Part shown: piece after piece, positions 53,238 through 62,074 of the stretch
Numbering within the stretch: position 1 is the stretch's first letter
How the letters are laid out: each line of letters starts with the position of its first letter
Source of the DNA: Rhodospirillaceae bacterium LM-1
Lineage (GTDB): Bacteria > Pseudomonadota > Alphaproteobacteria > Rhodospirillales > WMHbin7
DNA length: 64,000 nucleotides
Reading direction: 5' to 3'
NCBI GenBank assembly: GCA_902725215.1
Contig: CACUVI010000027.1
Location: 1 to 64,000, forward strand
Notes under the pieces: generated by a model
What the model was told of the DNA's origin: nothing
Database searches by the model: none
What the model saw: only the letters and a program-made list of their open reading frames with translations
Translations under genes and position numbers: made by a program

Positions 53238-53270
53238 AAAACGGCCCCGGATTGCTCCGGGGCCGTTTTT
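53238..53270 (-). terminator. Rho-independent terminator of the cytochrome gene
   Basis: CGGCCCCGGA, loop TTGC, TCCGGGGCCG, flanked by A-run and T-run. It lies 30 bases after the stop of the 53300-53695 gene. The stem equals that of the ompA terminator, with a different loop. Confidence 0.92.
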
Positions 53271-53299
53271 GCCGATAGCTGAGACTGATATCTGTCGGC

Positions 53300-53695
53300 T
53301 CAGTTGTTCTGAGCGCCTTCGTGAATCCAGGTGCGGATCAGGTCGCGGTCGCAGGTGGACAGTTTCTTCTGGCCATGCGGCATCTGGATCGACTTGTCGG
53401 CCTTGCCGTCCAGAAGAACCATCAGATTGCTGGTCAACACGTCGCCCGGCACCACGATGGCGCCATGCTTGGTGCCCTTCATCAGTCCTTCATACGAGCT
53501 AAGGTCAAGGCCGCTGATCTTCAAACCGTCGCCTTCGCCGGTATGACAGGCTCCGCAACGGAATTGCAGCAGGGGCAGCACGTCCTCGGCGAAGCTGACC
53601 TTGGGCTTCTTTTTGGGCGGCGCGGCTTGGGCGCCAAAAGCCATGGTCAGGCAGAACGCGCCAAGGACAAGGGCAAGGGAAGAACGAAACAACAT
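53300..53695 (-). CDS. small periplasmic c-type cytochrome
   Basis: A 131-residue exported protein with signal peptide 1-25 (FGAQAAPP) and one haem c site, C47-GA-C50-H51, in FAEDVLPLLQFRCGACH. The Met ligand is probably in SIQMPHGQKK. The fold resembles the planctomycete-type cytochrome domain (FAEDVLPLL, GLDLSSYEGLMKG). An electron carrier role is inferred; no oxidase is adjacent. The ATG at 53695 follows GGGAG. It diverges from serC; the longer frame from 54148 runs through serC and is rejected. Confidence 0.88.
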   Translation of the reverse strand: MLFRSSLALVLGAFCLTMAFGAQAAPPKKKPKVSFAEDVLPLLQFRCGACHTGEGDGLKISGLDLSSYEGLMKGTKHGAIVVPGDVLTSNLMVLLDGKADKSIQMPHGQKKLSTCDRDLIRTWIHEGAQNN

Positions 53696-53913
53696 AGCAA
53701 CTCCCTGTTTGACAATTAGAGGATGTCTGCCAAGACCCTTGCGGACCGGCTCACACAAGAAAACCCTAACATAAGTCAAGGTCGGGGGGGAGGGAAAATG
53801 GCGAGATCCGACGCCTTGTCGGGCCTTCTGGGGATGGCGTTTGGCAATCTTCGAATCCCTTCTCGACGGGTGTTGCGCTTTCCAAATGGCAGGTCTAGGG
53901 TTCGTGCGGGCCG

Positions 53914-53956
53914 CGGCCTCCCAACGGGCCGAAGCCCTTTCGTTTCTCGAAGGGGG
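53914..53956 (+). promoter_or_regulatory. serC leader RNA: two tandem hairpins hiding the ribosome site
   Basis: CGGCCT/GGGCCG (53914-53931) and CCCTTTCG/CGAAGGGG (53935-53955) form two adjacent hairpins directly before serC. The second holds the AGGGGG ribosome site in its stem, five bases before the ATG. This equals the known serC RNA motif (Rfam serC) found upstream of serC-serA in alphaproteobacteria. The ligand or sensor is unknown. Confidence 0.85.
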
Positions 53957-53960
53957 TCTC

Positions 53961-55142
53961 ATGACGACTGTCGCCAAGCCGGCCCAAGGGCCGAAAAATC
54001 CATGCTTTTCCTCTGGTCCCTGCGCCAAGCGTCCCGGCTGGTCGGCCGATGCGCTGAAGGGGGCTTGCCTGGGCCGTTCGCACCGCGCCAAGGCGGGCAA
54101 GGCCAAGCTGGAGGAAGCCATCAATCTGTCTCGCTCGGTTCTGGGCATTCCCGACGACTACCGGATCGGCATCGTGCCCGCCTCGGACACCGGCGCGGTC
54201 GAAATGGCCCTTTGGTCGCTGCTAGGCGCGCGCCCCGTCGATGTGTTGGCTTGGGAAAGTTTCGGCGCCGGTTGGGGAACCGACATCACCAAGGAATTGA
54301 AGCTGAAGGACGCGCGGGTCTTCAAGGCCGACTACGGCAAACTGCCCGATCTGAAACAGGCCGATTTCTCGCATGACGTGGTTTTCGCCTGGAATGGCAC
54401 GACTTCGGGCGTTCGGGTGCCCAACGGCGATTGGATTCCCGCCAATCGTGAAGGCCTGACCATCTGCGACGCCACCTCGGCGGCTTTTGCGATGGATCTG
54501 CCCTGGGACAAGTTGGACGTGACCACTTGGTCTTGGCAGAAGGTGCTGGGCGGCGAGGCGCAGCACGGCATGCTGGTGCTTTCACCGCGCGCCGTGGCGC
54601 GTCTGGAAAGCTATTCTCCGCCTTGGCCGATGCCCAAGATTTTCAAGATGACCAAGGGTGGCAAGCTGATTGAGGGCATCTTCAAGGGCGAGACCATCAA
54701 CACGCCGTCAATGCTGTGCGTGGAAGATCAGATCGACGCCCTGAAATGGGCGCAGAATCTGGGCGGCTTCAAGGCGCTGGTCCAGCGTTCAGAAGCCAAT
54801 CTGGCCGCCATCGAGGCCTGGGTCGAGAAATCCAACTGGGCCGGGTTCCTGGCTGCGGACAAGGCGACGCGTTCTTGCACCTCGATCTGTCTGGTTGCCA
54901 ACAAGGCGGCTTGGTTTTGCAACCTTTCGCACGACGATCAGGCGGCTGCGGCCAAGAAGATCGCTTCGCTGTTGGAGAAAGAGGGCGCTGCCTTCGATAT
55001 CGGCGCCTATCGCGACGCGCCTGCGGGTCTTCGCATCTGGGGCGGGGCGACGGTGGAAACCAGCGATATCCAAGCCTTGTTGCCCTGGCTTGACTGGGCC
55101 TTCGCCCAGGTCGAGGCCGAATTCGCATCCAAAGCTCAATAG
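53961..55142 (+). CDS. serC: phosphoserine aminotransferase
   Basis: Converts 3-phosphohydroxypyruvate to phosphoserine, the second step of serine synthesis; also used for vitamin B6. The 393-residue product belongs to the alphaproteobacterial/Methanosarcina-type SerC, with [12 protein letters not shown], the PLP lysine in [15 protein letters not shown], and [20 protein letters not shown]. The ATG at 53961 is fixed by the ribosome site AGGGGG, which lies in the leader hairpin. serA follows after 14 bases. Confidence 0.96.
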   Translation: MTTVAKPAQGPKNPCFSSGPCAKRPGWSADALKGACLGRSHRAKAGKAKLEEAINLSRSVLGIPDDYRIGIVPASDTGAVEMALWSLLGARPVDVLAWESFGAGWGTDITKELKLKDARVFKADYGKLPDLKQADFSHDVVFAWNGTTSGVRVPNGDWIPANREGLTICDATSAAFAMDLPWDKLDVTTWSWQKVLGGEAQHGMLVLSPRAVARLESYSPPWPMPKIFKMTKGGKLIEGIFKGETINTPSMLCVEDQIDALKWAQNLGGFKALVQRSEANLAAIEAWVEKSNWAGFLAADKATRSCTSICLVANKAAWFCNLSHDDQAAAAKKIASLLEKEGAAFDIGAYRDAPAGLRIWGGATVETSDIQALLPWLDWAFAQVEAEFASKAQ

Positions 55143-55156
55143 AGGGAAACGCTCTC

Positions 55157-56734
55157 ATGCCCAAGGTTCTGATTTCAGACAAGCTGTCGCCTGCCGCTGT
55201 CCAGATTTTCAAGGACCGTGGGCTTGAGGTGGATGTAAAAACCGGCATGACGCCGGACGAATTGAAGGCCGTCATCGGCCAGTATGACGGGCTGGCCATT
55301 CGTTCGGCGACCAAGGTGACCGCCGAAGTGCTGAAGGCGGCCAACAATCTGAAAGTGGTGGGGCGCGCAGGCATCGGCGTCGACAACGTCGATGTGCCCT
55401 CCGCCACCGCCAAGGGCATCGTGGTGATGAATACGCCTTTCGGCAATTCCATCACCACCGCCGAACACGCGCTTTCCTTGATGTTCGCGCTGGCCCGCGA
55501 TATTCCCGAGGCCAACGCCTCGACCCATGCGGGCAAGTGGGAAAAAAGCCGCTTCATGGGTGTGGAAATCACTGGCAAAACCTTGGGCGTCGTCGGGTGC
55601 GGCAATATCGGCTCCATCGTCGCCGACCGCGCCTTGGGCCTTAAGATGCGTGTGGTGGCCTTCGATCCATATCTGTCGCATGACCGCGCTCGCGATCTGG
55701 GGGTCGAGAAGGTCGAGCTTGAGGATTTGTTCAAGCGAGCCGACATCATCACCCTGCACACGCCGCTGACCGAATCGACGCGCAACATCATCGACGCCAA
55801 GGCGATGGCCAAGATGAAAAAGGGCGTTCGCATCATCAATTGCGCCCGCGGCGGATTGGTGGACGAGGCGGCCCTGAAGGCGGCCATCGAATCTGGTCAT
55901 GTGGCGGGGGCGGCGCTTGACGTCTTTGCCGTGGAACCGGCCAAGGACAACGCCTTGTTCGGCATGGACAAGATCATCGCCACCCCGCATTTGGGGGCTT
56001 CCACCACCGAGGCCCAGGAAAATGTGGCCCTGCAAGTGGCCGAGCAGATGAGCGACTATTTGTTGACAGGCGCCGTCACCAACGCCATCAACATGCCCTC
56101 TGTCACCGCGGAAGAAGCGCCCAAGCTGAAGCCCTATACCGCCTTGGCCGAGCAGATCGGCAGCTTTGCCGGTCAGTTGACCGAGCAGGGCATCAAGAAG
56201 GTGACCATCGCCTATGAAGGCGACGTCGCCAAATTGAATACCCGTCCGCTGACGCAGTTGGTGCTGATGGGCTTGTTCAAGCCGCAGTTGGAAAGTGTCA
56301 ACATGGTCAACGCGCCGGTGCTGGCCAAGGAGCGCGGCATCGAAGTGACCGAAATGAAGAAGGACGCCAGCGGCGATTACCACACGCTGATCCGTTTGGA
56401 AGTGACCAGCGATGACCGAGTGCGCAGCCTGTCGGGCACCTTGTTCGGCGGAACCAAGCCCCGAATCGTCGAAATCAAGGGCATCGCCATCGAAGCCGAG
56501 GTCGGCCCCAACATGCTTTACGTCACCAACCAGGACAAGCCGGGCTTCATTGGCCGTCTGGGCGCCGTGCTGGGCGAAGCGGGCGTGAACATCGCCACCT
56601 TCCATTTAGGCCGCAACCAGGCGGGCGGCGATGCCATTGCGCTGATTCAGGTCGATCAGCCCGTAACGCCAGAAGTTGTTGAAAAGGTGCGCGCCATTCC
56701 TTTGGTGGTGCAGGCGAAGGCCCTGGCTTTCTAA
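55157..56734 (+). CDS. serA: D-3-phosphoglycerate dehydrogenase
   Basis: First step of serine synthesis, oxidising 3-phosphoglycerate with NAD. The 525-residue product is the long form: catalytic and NAD domains (VVGCGNIGSIVADRALG, RGGLVDEAALKAAIE, ATPHLGASTTEAQENVA), an intervening ASB domain (about 320-445), and a C-terminal ACT domain (MLYVTNQDKPGFIGRLGAVL) where serine usually inhibits. It follows serC in one operon; a strong terminator follows. Confidence 0.97.
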   Translation: MPKVLISDKLSPAAVQIFKDRGLEVDVKTGMTPDELKAVIGQYDGLAIRSATKVTAEVLKAANNLKVVGRAGIGVDNVDVPSATAKGIVVMNTPFGNSITTAEHALSLMFALARDIPEANASTHAGKWEKSRFMGVEITGKTLGVVGCGNIGSIVADRALGLKMRVVAFDPYLSHDRARDLGVEKVELEDLFKRADIITLHTPLTESTRNIIDAKAMAKMKKGVRIINCARGGLVDEAALKAAIESGHVAGAALDVFAVEPAKDNALFGMDKIIATPHLGASTTEAQENVALQVAEQMSDYLLTGAVTNAINMPSVTAEEAPKLKPYTALAEQIGSFAGQLTEQGIKKVTIAYEGDVAKLNTRPLTQLVLMGLFKPQLESVNMVNAPVLAKERGIEVTEMKKDASGDYHTLIRLEVTSDDRVRSLSGTLFGGTKPRIVEIKGIAIEAEVGPNMLYVTNQDKPGFIGRLGAVLGEAGVNIATFHLGRNQAGGDAIALIQVDQPVTPEVVEKVRAIPLVVQAKALAF

Positions 56735-56765
56735 CCTTTTTACAGTCTGTATAGTCTATTCCGAG

Positions 56766-56797
56766 AAGGGTGCCCTAAATAAGGGCACCCTTTTTTT
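56766..56797 (+). terminator. Rho-independent terminator after serA
   Basis: AAGGGTGCCCT, five-base loop, AGGGCACCC, then seven T. It ends the serC-serA operon. The following 180 bases are AT-rich and hold a promoter region for the chemoreceptor gene, plus a weak CCCTC/GAGGG hairpin at 56899-56917. Confidence 0.95.
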
Positions 56798-56976
56798 GCT
56801 GCATCATATTTCTACATTTTGTGACACGTTATTTTATCTACCGCTATATTTACGAAAAATTAGACAGATCGATTGTAAATTATAAAAATGTCATGTTACC
56901 CTCGAGAAAATAGAGGGTTTTGCCCTGCCGTGGCGGGAAATGACAAAATCCGAATCAAGATCAAACAGGGGGTCAA

Positions 56977-58365
56977 ATGGGTTTCTTCGGGTCCAAGCCA
57001 GCGGATTTGCCGCGTTCTTCGCCAATTCTTTCTGTTGAAACAGCGCCGCCCAGCGGCGTCGATGAAGGTGCGCTTTTGGCGGCTCTCGATCTTATCGAGC
57101 GCCAGGCCTTTCATTCGATGCCCGACAAGGACAGCGCCATCTGCCACAAGCTGCGCCAAGTCGCCGCTGCCTATGAACAGCGGGCGCTGGACAGCGTGAA
57201 GCGCATGGTCGTGCTGTCGGTCGAAAGCAACGAGGCGGTGGTGCAAACCGCCCAATTGCTGCGCGATCTGCGCGATGTCGATCACCAGACGCAATCGATT
57301 GCGGCGGCGGCCGAGGAATTGGTGTCTTCCGTGCATCAGATCGCGGCCAGCGCCGGTCAGGCGTCGCAGGACGTGGCGGCCGCACAGGGGCAAGCGTCGG
57401 AAAGCCGTCAGTCGGCTGAACGCGCCGTGGCGTCGATGGATGGCATTTCGCGCGCCGTCAGCGAGGCGGCGGGACGTGTCGAGACCTTGGCCGAAGCCTC
57501 GACCCAGATCGGCGGCATCGTCGATCAGATCGAAGCCATCGCCAAGCAGACCAATCTGTTGGCCTTGAACGCCACCATCGAAGCGGCGCGCGCGGGCGAG
57601 GCGGGCAAGGGATTTGCCGTGGTGGCCAGCGAGGTCAAAAATCTGGCCAACCAAACCGCCAAGGCGACCGACGACATCCGCAAGCGCATCGAAAATCTGC
57701 GCAGCGAAATGTCGGCCATCGTCAGTTCGATGGAGCAGGGCGCCACCGCCGTCCAGCAGGGGCAGGAAGTGATCGCCGCCACCGGCCAGGGCATGCATGC
57801 GGTGTCCGAACAGATCGACCACATCTCGACGCTGGTGCGCGACATCGCGGGCATTCTCGACCAGCAAAGCCAGACGTCCGAGGAAGTGGCCAATCGCATT
57901 ACGTCGATCGCCGCCAGGACCGAGCATGGCGTGCAGGCCGTCATCGGCATTCTGGACGTCATGGACAAAAGCGAAGCGGTGGTGACCGAAAGCATTGCCG
58001 AAGCCGTGAAGGCCGAGGTCAAGGACATCACCATCCATGTTGCCAAATCGGATCACAAACTGTGGCTGAAGAAGCTGGCGGCCATGGCCGCCGGGCGCAT
58101 TAAACTCGATCCGGAGCAATTGACTAATCACAACACCTGCCGTTTGGGCAAGTGGTACAACGGCATCTCCGACGCCTCGATCAAGGGCCATCCGGCCTAT
58201 GCCGCCATTCTGGCGCCGCACGAAAAGGTGCATGCTTGCGGCATTTCAGCGGTGCGCAAATACAACCAGGGCGATTTCGATGGAGCCTTGGCCGAGATCG
58301 AAAAGGCCTCGCTGGCCTCGGTTGACGTCATGCGCCTGCTCGATGACTTGGCCAACAGGAAATAA
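56977..58365 (+). CDS. soluble methyl-accepting chemotaxis protein with CZB domain
   Basis: A 462-residue cytoplasmic chemoreceptor; no membrane segment is seen. After a short N-terminal part, residues about 90-340 are MCP signalling coiled coil with the hairpin tip [22 protein letters not shown]. From about 350 a chemoreceptor zinc-binding (CZB) domain follows: [29 protein letters not shown] and [17 protein letters not shown] give the H/C/H/H zinc ligands. CZB domains sense zinc or hypochlorous acid. GGGGGTC precedes the ATG. No other che gene is adjacent. Confidence 0.93.
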   Translation: MGFFGSKPADLPRSSPILSVETAPPSGVDEGALLAALDLIERQAFHSMPDKDSAICHKLRQVAAAYEQRALDSVKRMVVLSVESNEAVVQTAQLLRDLRDVDHQTQSIAAAAEELVSSVHQIAASAGQASQDVAAAQGQASESRQSAERAVASMDGISRAVSEAAGRVETLAEASTQIGGIVDQIEAIAKQTNLLALNATIEAARAGEAGKGFAVVASEVKNLANQTAKATDDIRKRIENLRSEMSAIVSSMEQGATAVQQGQEVIAATGQGMHAVSEQIDHISTLVRDIAGILDQQSQTSEEVANRITSIAARTEHGVQAVIGILDVMDKSEAVVTESIAEAVKAEVKDITIHVAKSDHKLWLKKLAAMAAGRIKLDPEQLTNHNTCRLGKWYNGISDASIKGHPAYAAILAPHEKVHACGISAVRKYNQGDFDGALAEIEKASLASVDVMRLLDDLANRK

Positions 58366-58407
58366 TCGCTTTTCTAATGTTGCGGTTTTGCCCTGAACGG
58401 GGTAACC

Positions 58408-58437
58408 AGACCCTCTGGAACCTTTTCCAGGGGGTCT
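58408..58437 (+). promoter_or_regulatory. hairpin enclosing the hisZ ribosome-binding site
   Basis: AGACCCTCTGGAA (58408-58420) pairs with TTCCAGGGGGTCT (58425-58437) over 13 bases with one G-U pair and a CCTT loop. The GGGGG that serves as ribosome site for the ATG at 58444 lies in the 3' arm. It may end the chemoreceptor transcript weakly or block hisZ translation. Confidence 0.65.
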
Positions 58438-58443
58438 TTGATT

Positions 58444-59580
58444 ATGAACGATTCGGCCAACCGGGCCTTGCTGCCCGCGGGCCTGCCCGACATTCTGCCA
58501 CCCGAAGCCCAGCACGAGGCTTCGGTGGTTGCCCTATTGATGGAGGGCTTCGCGGGACAGGGCTTCGATCCGGTCAAGCCGCCTCTGATCGAATTCGAAG
58601 ACAGCCTGTTTGCAGGTCCTGGCGCTGCCCTGGCCCGTTCAAGTTTCCGACTGATGGACCCGGCCTCTGGCCGCATGCTGGCCGTGCGGCCCGACATGAC
58701 CCCCCAGATATCCAGGATTGCAGCCACAAGGATGAGCGATGCGCCCAGGCCGCTGCGCCTGTCCTATGCGGGCGAAGTTCTAAGGGTCAAGGCCAGCCAG
58801 TTGCGCCCCGAACGCCAGTTCGTTCAGGCGGGAATCGAGTTGATCGGCTCGGCCAGTTGCGAGGCCGATGCCGAAGTGGTCCGTTTGGCCCATGAAGGAC
58901 TGGAAAGCCTGGGGATCGAGGGGGTGTCGGTCGATCTGACCCTGCCGACCCTGGTTCCCGCCCTCTGTCAGGGGCTTGATCTGTCTGCCGACGATTTGGT
59001 CCGCCTGCGCGATGCGCTGGACCATAAAGATCCCGCAAGACTGGCCGGTTTGCCGGGTCAGGCCTTGTTCGAAGGATTGCTGCGCGCCAGCGGGCCGGTC
59101 GGCAAGGCCTTGGCGGCCCTGGAGAAACTGAAGCTCTCGGACGCCGCCTTAAGCGAAATCGGACGCTTGAAGGCGGTGGCGGCGGCCATCCAGCGCGACG
59201 CGCCCGGCATGACGCTGACTGTCGATGCCGTGGAATCCAGGGGATTCGAATATCATTGCGGAGTGGCCTTTACCCTGTTCGCCAAGGGACAGAGCTTCGA
59301 GTTGGGGCGGGGCGGGCGTTATGCCGTCGATGGTGAGCCGGCGACCGGGGTGACCTTGTTCATGGATACGGTGCTGAAATGCACCCCTTTGAAAGCCGCG
59401 CGTCCCCGGCTATATCTGCCGGTGGGGACGTCGTGGGAAAGTGGGCAGTCCTGGCGAGCCAAGGGTTATGCCACCGTGGCGGGTTTGGAAAGTGTGACGG
59501 ATGCGAAAGCCGAAGCCAAGCGCCTGGGATGCGGTTTCTGGCTGAACAATAACGAAATCAAGGACATCAAGGAGAGCTAG
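58444..59580 (+). CDS. hisZ: ATP phosphoribosyltransferase regulatory subunit
   Basis: A HisRS-like protein without tRNA synthetase activity that activates short-form HisG, the first step of histidine synthesis, and mediates histidine inhibition. The 378 residues show [45 protein letters not shown] (class II core) and [16 protein letters not shown]. hisG is not in the window. It is followed after four bases by purA, an order common in alphaproteobacteria. Its start is in a hairpin (58408-58437); TTG at 58438 is an unlikely alternative. Confidence 0.93.
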   Translation: MNDSANRALLPAGLPDILPPEAQHEASVVALLMEGFAGQGFDPVKPPLIEFEDSLFAGPGAALARSSFRLMDPASGRMLAVRPDMTPQISRIAATRMSDAPRPLRLSYAGEVLRVKASQLRPERQFVQAGIELIGSASCEADAEVVRLAHEGLESLGIEGVSVDLTLPTLVPALCQGLDLSADDLVRLRDALDHKDPARLAGLPGQALFEGLLRASGPVGKALAALEKLKLSDAALSEIGRLKAVAAAIQRDAPGMTLTVDAVESRGFEYHCGVAFTLFAKGQSFELGRGGRYAVDGEPATGVTLFMDTVLKCTPLKAARPRLYLPVGTSWESGQSWRAKGYATVAGLESVTDAKAEAKRLGCGFWLNNNEIKDIKES

Positions 59581-59584
59581 TCCG

Positions 59585-60877
59585 ATGGCGAATGTGGCTG
59601 TGATCGGCGCCCAGTGGGGCGACGAAGGCAAAGGCAAGGTGGTGGATTGGCTTTCGGAACGCGCCGACGTCGTGGTGCGTTTCCAGGGCGGCCACAATGC
59701 CGGACATACGCTGGTCATCGGCGGCGTCACCTATAAGCTGTCGCTGCTGCCTTCGGGCATCGTGCGCGGCAAGCTGTCGATCATCGGCAACGGCTTGGTG
59801 CTGGACCCCTGGGCGCTGCTGGAAGAAATCGAGAAGCTGCGCGGCCAGGGGGTGACGGTATCGCCCGATCTGTTGAAAGTGGCCGAGAACGTGCCCCTGA
59901 TCCTGCCCCTGCACGGCCATCTGGACCGCGCCCGCGAGGAAGCCGCAGGCGGCGGCAAGATCGGCACCACCGGGCGCGGCATTGGCCCCGCTTACGAAGA
60001 CAAGGTGGCAAGGCGCGCCATTCGCCTGTGCGATCTGGCCGATGACGACGCCTCGTTGAAGGCCAAGATCGCCAACATGCTGTCGCATCACAACGCGCTG
60101 TTGAAGGGCCTGGGCGCCGAACTGATCGACGGCGACGCCTTGTTCGTCAAGTTGAAGGAACTGGCGCCGCGCATTCTGCCCTATGCCGACGTGGTGTGGC
60201 TGCGCCTGGATGACTTGCGCAAGCGCGGACGGCGCATTCTGTATGAAGGTGCGCAGGGCATGCTGCTGGACATCGATCATGGCACTTATCCCTACGTCAC
60301 CTCGTCCAACACCGTGGCGGGCAACGCCGCCACCGGTTCGGGCCAGGGGCCGTCGGCGGTGGGCTATGTGCTGGGCATCTGCAAGGCCTACACCACACGC
60401 GTCGGCAGCGGGCCTTTCCCCAGCGAACTGTTCGACGATGTCGGCAAAACTATCGGCGAGCGCGGCCATGAATTCGGCACCGTCACCGGCAGGCCAAGGC
60501 GCTGCGGCTGGTTCGACGCCGTGCTGGTCCGCCAAGCCTGCAAGGTCAGCGGCATTCATGGCTTGGCCTTGACGAAGCTGGACGTGCTGGACGGTTTCGA
60601 CGAGTTGAAGGTTTGCACATCGTATGAAATCGACGGGCGGCGCTATGATTACCTGCCCGCCCTGGCATCGCTGCAGGCCAAGGCCAAGCCGGTTTACGAG
60701 ACCCTGCCCGGTTGGAAGGGATCGACCCGAGGCGCTCGTTCCTGGGCCGAACTGCCCGCCGAGGCGGTCAAATACATCCGTCATCTCGAGGAACTGGTGG
60801 GCGTGCCGGTGGCGCTGTTCTCGACCAGCCCCGAGCGCGAGGATACGGTCCTTGTCCAGGACCCATTCGCTGACTAA
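59585..60877 (+). CDS. purA: adenylosuccinate synthetase
   Basis: Makes adenylosuccinate from IMP, aspartate and GTP, first committed step to AMP. The 430-residue product has the P-loop-like [15 protein letters not shown], the catalytic [12 protein letters not shown] with His, [14 protein letters not shown] and the late STSPERED tail. It lies four bases after hisZ, in one operon. Confidence 0.98.
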   Translation: MANVAVIGAQWGDEGKGKVVDWLSERADVVVRFQGGHNAGHTLVIGGVTYKLSLLPSGIVRGKLSIIGNGLVLDPWALLEEIEKLRGQGVTVSPDLLKVAENVPLILPLHGHLDRAREEAAGGGKIGTTGRGIGPAYEDKVARRAIRLCDLADDDASLKAKIANMLSHHNALLKGLGAELIDGDALFVKLKELAPRILPYADVVWLRLDDLRKRGRRILYEGAQGMLLDIDHGTYPYVTSSNTVAGNAATGSGQGPSAVGYVLGICKAYTTRVGSGPFPSELFDDVGKTIGERGHEFGTVTGRPRRCGWFDAVLVRQACKVSGIHGLALTKLDVLDGFDELKVCTSYEIDGRRYDYLPALASLQAKAKPVYETLPGWKGSTRGARSWAELPAEAVKYIRHLEELVGVPVALFSTSPEREDTVLVQDPFAD

Positions 60878-60909
60878 GATTGCGATCAACAGGGAAGCGG
60901 GTTTCTGAC

Positions 60910-61155
60910 GTGACAGCCGCCAAAACAGACATCGCCACGCTTAGCTTCGAAGAGGCCTTGGCCGAACTCGAGCAGATCGTGCGCGGGCTGGAAGCGGGCA
61001 AGGTCAAGCTGGACGAGGCGGTGGGCGCCTACGAACGCGGGGCCGCGCTCAAGCGTCATTGCGAGTCCAAGTTGGCCGAGGCCAAGGCCAAGGTCGAGCG
61101 CATCGTGCTGTCGCCGGATGGCACGCTTGCCACCGCTCCCCTCGATCCCGCTTGA
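60910..61155 (+). CDS. xseB: exodeoxyribonuclease VII small subunit
   Basis: An 81-residue helical protein, partner of XseA in exonuclease VII, which degrades single-stranded DNA. FEEALAELEQIVRGLEAGKVKLDEAV is the family signature. The GTG at 60910 fits family length; an upstream frame start at 60880 lacks a good site. xseA is not in the window. It is followed by ispA, the usual xseB-ispA-dxs order. Confidence 0.93.
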   Translation: MTAAKTDIATLSFEEALAELEQIVRGLEAGKVKLDEAVGAYERGAALKRHCESKLAEAKAKVERIVLSPDGTLATAPLDPA

Positions 61156-61171
61156 AGGAAAATCACCGACC

Positions 61172-62071
61172 ATGAACCGTTTGGAAAAAGCCCTGGAAGA
61201 GGCGCAGGCCACCCTGGTCCTGGAAGTCGAACGCCTGCTGCCGGAAAGCGTTGCTCCCGAAGCCCGCGTCGTTCAGGCCATGCGCTACGCCACCTTGAAC
61301 GGCGGCAAGCGGCTGCGTCCCTTTTTGGTTCTGACCACGGCGGCCCTGTTCAATGTGGCGCGTCAATCGGCGGCGCGCGTCGCGGCCGCCATCGAATTCG
61401 TGCACTGCTATTCGCTGGTTCACGACGATCTTCCCGCCATGGACAATGACGATTTGCGCCGCGGCATTCCCACCTGCCACAAGGCCTTCGACGAAGCCAC
61501 CGCCATTCTGGCGGGCGACGCGCTTTTGACCAAAGCCTTCGAAGTGTTGGGCGGCGCCAGCACACATCCCGATCCCAGCGTGCGCGCCGATCTGGTGGTG
61601 GCGCTGGCCGAAGCGGCGGGCCATCAGGGCATGGTGGGCGGCCAGATGATCGATATGCTGGCATCCACTTCGAAACAGCCGATGGACATTCCGGCCATCA
61701 CCCGCTTGCAGCGCATGAAAACCGGTCGTCTGATCGCTTTTTCCTGCGTGGCCGGTCCCATTCTGGGCAAGGCGCATTCCAACCAGCGTCAAGCGCTGGA
61801 AGCCTATGCGCACGATCTGGGGCTGGTGTTCCAGATCACCGACGATCTTCTGGACGTCGAAGCCTCGACCGAGGAAATGGGCAAGAAGACCGGCAAGGAC
61901 GCCGACCAGGGCAAGGCCACTTTCGTGTCTCTTTTGGGCGTCGAGCGCGCCAAGGCCCAGGCCCAGGCGCTGGGCGATCAGGCGATCAAGCATCTGGACG
62001 TCTTTGGCGATTGCGATGCGGCGCATCTGCTAAGCGATACCGTGCGCTACGTGCTGACGAGGCGGAACTAG
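61172..62071 (+). CDS. ispA: farnesyl diphosphate synthase (polyprenyl synthetase)
   Basis: Condenses isopentenyl and dimethylallyl diphosphate to geranyl and farnesyl diphosphate. The 299 residues contain the first Asp-rich motif HDDLPAMDNDD, GGKRLRPFLV and the second motif DDLLD. The residues before the first motif (HCYSLVHDD) fit a farnesyl/geranyl product. Start 61172 follows AAGGAA by about 12 bases. It lies between xseB and dxs in the non-mevalonate gene set. Confidence 0.95.
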   Translation: MNRLEKALEEAQATLVLEVERLLPESVAPEARVVQAMRYATLNGGKRLRPFLVLTTAALFNVARQSAARVAAAIEFVHCYSLVHDDLPAMDNDDLRRGIPTCHKAFDEATAILAGDALLTKAFEVLGGASTHPDPSVRADLVVALAEAAGHQGMVGGQMIDMLASTSKQPMDIPAITRLQRMKTGRLIAFSCVAGPILGKAHSNQRQALEAYAHDLGLVFQITDDLLDVEASTEEMGKKTGKDADQGKATFVSLLGVERAKAQAQALGDQAIKHLDVFGDCDAAHLLSDTVRYVLTRRN

Positions 62072-62074
62072 AAC

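Noticed and set aside
55175-56605. 476-codon open frame antisense to serA
   Set aside because: Shadow of serA; composition rich in Gly/His/Gln with no motif.
59567-60889. 440-codon open frame antisense to purA
   Set aside because: Exact shadow of purA in another frame; low-complexity His/Gln/Gly-rich translation typical of antisense to high-GC genes.
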